DNA of 64,000 bases from Rhodoferax sp. Lineage in GTDB: Bacteria > Pseudomonadota > Gammaproteobacteria > Burkholderiales > Burkholderiaceae_C. Position numbers and translations under genes: made by a program. This document shows, piece by piece, positions 62,117 through 64,000 of this stretch (within the stretch, counting starts at the first letter, position 1; each line of letters opens with the position of its first letter). The stretch covers positions 62,001 through 126,000 of the forward strand of contig NZ_JANXMU010000036.1 of the NCBI RefSeq assembly GCF_025354435.1, given 5' to 3'. The notes under the pieces were generated by a model, which did no database searches, was not told the DNA's origin, and saw nothing but the letters and a program-made list of their open reading frames with translations.

Positions 62117-62821
62117 TTATATGGCGCGACGCACCATCAGCTCTTTGATCTTGCCAATCGCCTTGGTGGGGTTCAGGCCCTTGGGGCACACGTCCACGCA
62201 GTTCATGATGGTGTGGCAGCGGAACAGGCGGTACGGGTCTTCCAGGTTGTCTAGGCGTGCAGCGGTGCTGTCGTCACGGCTGTCGGCGATGAAGCGGTAG
62301 GCTTGCAGCAGACCGGCGGGGCCGACGAACTTGTCCGGGTTCCACCAGAAGCTGGGGCAGCTGGTGGAGCAGCTGGCGCACAGAATGCATTCGTACAGGC
62401 CGTTTAGCTCGTCGCGCTCTTCCGGGCTTTGCAGGCGTTCGCGCTCGGGCGGCAGGCTCTCATTCACCAAGTAGGGTTTGATCGAGTTGTACTGCTTGAA
62501 AAAGTCGGTCATGTCCACGATCAGATCGCGGATCACCGGCAGGCCAGGTAGCGGCTTGAGGACGATGTCGCCCTTGAGCGTGAGCATATTGGTCAAGCAG
62601 GCCAGACCGTTTTTGCCGTTGATGTTCATGGCGTCCGAGCCGCAAACACCTTCGCGGCACGAGCGGCGAAACGACAGTGTGGGGTCTTGTTGCTTGAGCT
62701 TGATCAGCGCGTCCAGTAGCATGCGCTCGCCGCCGTCGAGGTCAATCGACAGGGTCTGCATGTACGGCTTGGCATCGGTATCTGGGTCGTAACGGTAGAT
62801 TTTGAAAGTGCGTTGGGTCAT
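62117..62821 (-). CDS. sdhB: succinate dehydrogenase iron-sulfur subunit
   Basis: A 234-aa electron-transfer subunit of complex II. [2Fe-2S]: [11 protein letters not shown] and NGLAC; [4Fe-4S]: [16 protein letters not shown]; [3Fe-4S]: [17 protein letters not shown]. Begins 99 bp after sdhA. Confidence 0.98.
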   Translation of the reverse strand: MTQRTFKIYRYDPDTDAKPYMQTLSIDLDGGERMLLDALIKLKQQDPTLSFRRSCREGVCGSDAMNINGKNGLACLTNMLTLKGDIVLKPLPGLPVIRDLIVDMTDFFKQYNSIKPYLVNESLPPERERLQSPEERDELNGLYECILCASCSTSCPSFWWNPDKFVGPAGLLQAYRFIADSRDDSTAARLDNLEDPYRLFRCHTIMNCVDVCPKGLNPTKAIGKIKELMVRRAI

Positions 62822-62920
62822 GGAATTTCCTAATCGTGCTGTCGGGTGGTGGGGATTTACACGGCCTCTGCTGGGTCGCCGTTTGGGCGCACAAAAGAAG
62901 TTGCGTAAATCCAGGTTTGT

Positions 62921-64000
62921 TTAAAACGTGCGCACTTTGGGTGGAATGCTTTCAACCGTCAACGGCTTGAGATTGACGGGCTTGTAGCTCAACCGGTTGT
63001 CGGCGCTGTACCACAGGGTGTGCTTCATCCACTCCTTGTCGTTACGGCCCAGCGGAAACTGGTCGTGGTCGGCTGGGTGCTCGTAGTCGTAGACCGTGTG
63101 GGCACCACGGCACTCATGGCGCGCAGCGGCAGAGACCATGGTGGCCTCGGCAGCTTCGATCAGATTGCCGACTTCCAGTGCTTCAATCCGGGCGGTATTG
63201 AAGATTTTGGACTTGTCTTTCAATGTGATGCCGGCAACACGCTTGCGCAGAGCAGCAATCTTTGCTACCCCTTCGTCCAGGCTGGCCTGGGTGCGAAACA
63301 CGGCTGCGTGCAATTGCATGGTGGTGCGGATGTCGGCTGCAACGTCTTGGCAGTAGCTGCCTTCGGTAGAGTTTTCCAGTAGATTCAGACGCTCCAAAGT
63401 GCGGTCCGCTGCGTCGGCGGGCAGCGGTTTGTGCTCTTTGTTTTTCTGGTTGAATTCGACGATGTGGCGGCCCGCGGCCTTGCCAAACACCAGCAAATCC
63501 AGCAGCGAGTTGGTGCCCAGTCGGTTGGCACCGTGGACGCTGACGCAAGCGCATTCGCCCACCGCATACAACCCGTTGACCACTGAGCTGTTGAGCTCGC
63601 CCTTTTGCTCCACGACCTGGCCGTTGATATTGGTGGGAACACCGCCCATTTGGTAATGGATAGTGGGCACCACAGGAATCGGCTCTTTGGTAATGTCCAC
63701 GTTGGCGAAATTCACGCCAATCTCGTACACCGAAGGCAGGCGCTTATGGATGGTGTCCGCACCCAGGTGGTCAAGCTTGAGCAGAATGTAGTCTTTGTTG
63801 GGTCCGCAACCACGGCCTTCCTTGATTTCCTGGTCCATGCAGCGGGAGACAAAGTCACGCGGAGCCAAGTCTTTCATGGTGGGCGCATAACGCTCCATGA
63901 AGCGTTCGCCATTGCTATTGAGCAAAATTGCGCCTTCGCCGCGACAGCCTTCGGTCAGCAGCACGCCCGCGCCGGCTACGCCGGTTGGGTGAAACTGCCA
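62921..64000 (-). CDS. sdhA: succinate dehydrogenase flavoprotein subunit (5' end beyond window)
   Basis: The C-terminal 359 residues of SdhA; the frame is open to the right edge, so the FAD-linking His and the N-terminal domain are outside. QFHPTGVAGAGVLLTEG and SVHGANRLGTNSLLDLLVFG bind FAD and substrate; catalytic Arg in SRCMDQEIKEGRG region (family). RHECRGAHTVYDYEHPADHD and the end WYSADNRLSYKPVNL are typical. First of sdhA-sdhB-sdhE-gltA. Confidence 0.97.
   Translation of the reverse strand, partial: WQFHPTGVAGAGVLLTEGCRGEGAILLNSNGERFMERYAPTMKDLAPRDFVSRCMDQEIKEGRGCGPNKDYILLKLDHLGADTIHKRLPSVYEIGVNFANVDITKEPIPVVPTIHYQMGGVPTNINGQVVEQKGELNSSVVNGLYAVGECACVSVHGANRLGTNSLLDLLVFGKAAGRHIVEFNQKNKEHKPLPADAADRTLERLNLLENSTEGSYCQDVAADIRTTMQLHAAVFRTQASLDEGVAKIAALRKRVAGITLKDKSKIFNTARIEALEVGNLIEAAEATMVSAAARHECRGAHTVYDYEHPADHDQFPLGRNDKEWMKHTLWYSADNRLSYKPVNLKPLTVESIPPKVRTF

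Overview
The window reads as chromosomal DNA of a GC-rich betaproteobacterium of the order Burkholderiales, most likely family Comamonadaceae (Rhodoferax/Polaromonas/Acidovorax-like). This rests on recognised protein families and on gene orders typical of that group (ppc divergent from hemC-hemD-hemX-hemY; yceD-rpmF-plsX-fabH-fabD-fabG-acpP-fabF; rpoE-rseA-rseB-degP-lepA-lepB-rnc-era-recO-pdxJ-acpS-nagZ; leuC-entericidin-leuD-leuB-asd-fimV-truA-trpF-trpB-trpA-accD; sdhA-sdhB-sdhE-gltA). The genus cannot be fixed from the sequence alone. No tRNA, rRNA, insertion sequence, prophage or CRISPR array was seen. Genes are densely packed, and many neighbours overlap by four bases (ATGA).

Layout. 1-621: 3' part of rluC, leftward. 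1215-4415: rne with a long leader, ending in a textbook terminator. 4742-8806: leftward hemC-hemD-hemX-hemY. 8875-15386: rightward ppc, manC, a HAD phosphatase, a Rieske protein and an S49 peptidase. 15392-16755: leftward tetrapyrrole-methylase-like protein and Maf. 16781-23300: ribosomal protein L32 and the fatty-acid/phospholipid operon. 23325-27655: sigma-E module (YgfX-like protein, rpoE, rseA, rseB, degP/mucD). 28205-36193: lepA to nagZ (translation, secretion, RNA processing, repair, PLP synthesis, peptidoglycan recycling). 36263-37807: lysS. 37867-46711: leftward surface-glycan cluster (LON-domain protein, WbpM-like dehydratase, flippase, methyltransferase, three glycosyltransferases, a glycosyltransferase remnant, WbpV-like epimerase, initiating sugar-phosphate transferase). 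46736-47290: yggT. 47394-59261: leucine, aspartate-family and tryptophan genes with fimV, truA and accD. 59288-60217: LysR regulator. 60461-64000: gltA, sdhE, sdhB and the 3' part of sdhA.

Most genes are core housekeeping. The unusual layer is a dispersed non-coding sequence family of about 60 bp, called THR (twin-hairpin repeat) here only as a working label. About eighteen full or partial copies lie in both orientations. Each consists of an AT-rich hairpin (GCTATTAAA...ATAGC), a second hairpin (CTnGCG...CGCTAG) and an AT-rich tail (about ATTTGA-TCATAAA). Half the copies are intergenic; three of these (before fabD, nagZ and leuB) end 3-8 nt before a start codon that has no Shine-Dalgarno. The other half lie inside conserved genes (hemD, ppc, yceD, fabD, rseA, era, pdxJ, trpF, a lysR gene, perhaps the sugar transferase). 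There the reading frame is kept, protein length is usually unchanged against family norms as I recall them, and codons rare in this genome (ATA, AGA, TTA) appear. The second-hairpin arms co-vary between copies. This is the most interesting signal in the window.

Secondary points: a probable short terminated transcript plus DnaA-box-like motifs before lepA, an 18-bp perfect palindrome in the rpmF leader, a terminator between acpP and fabF, a 13-bp perfect stem in the first codons of the YgfX-like gene, a glycan cluster with a flippase but no visible polymerase, and an entericidin-type lipoprotein gene inside the leu operon.
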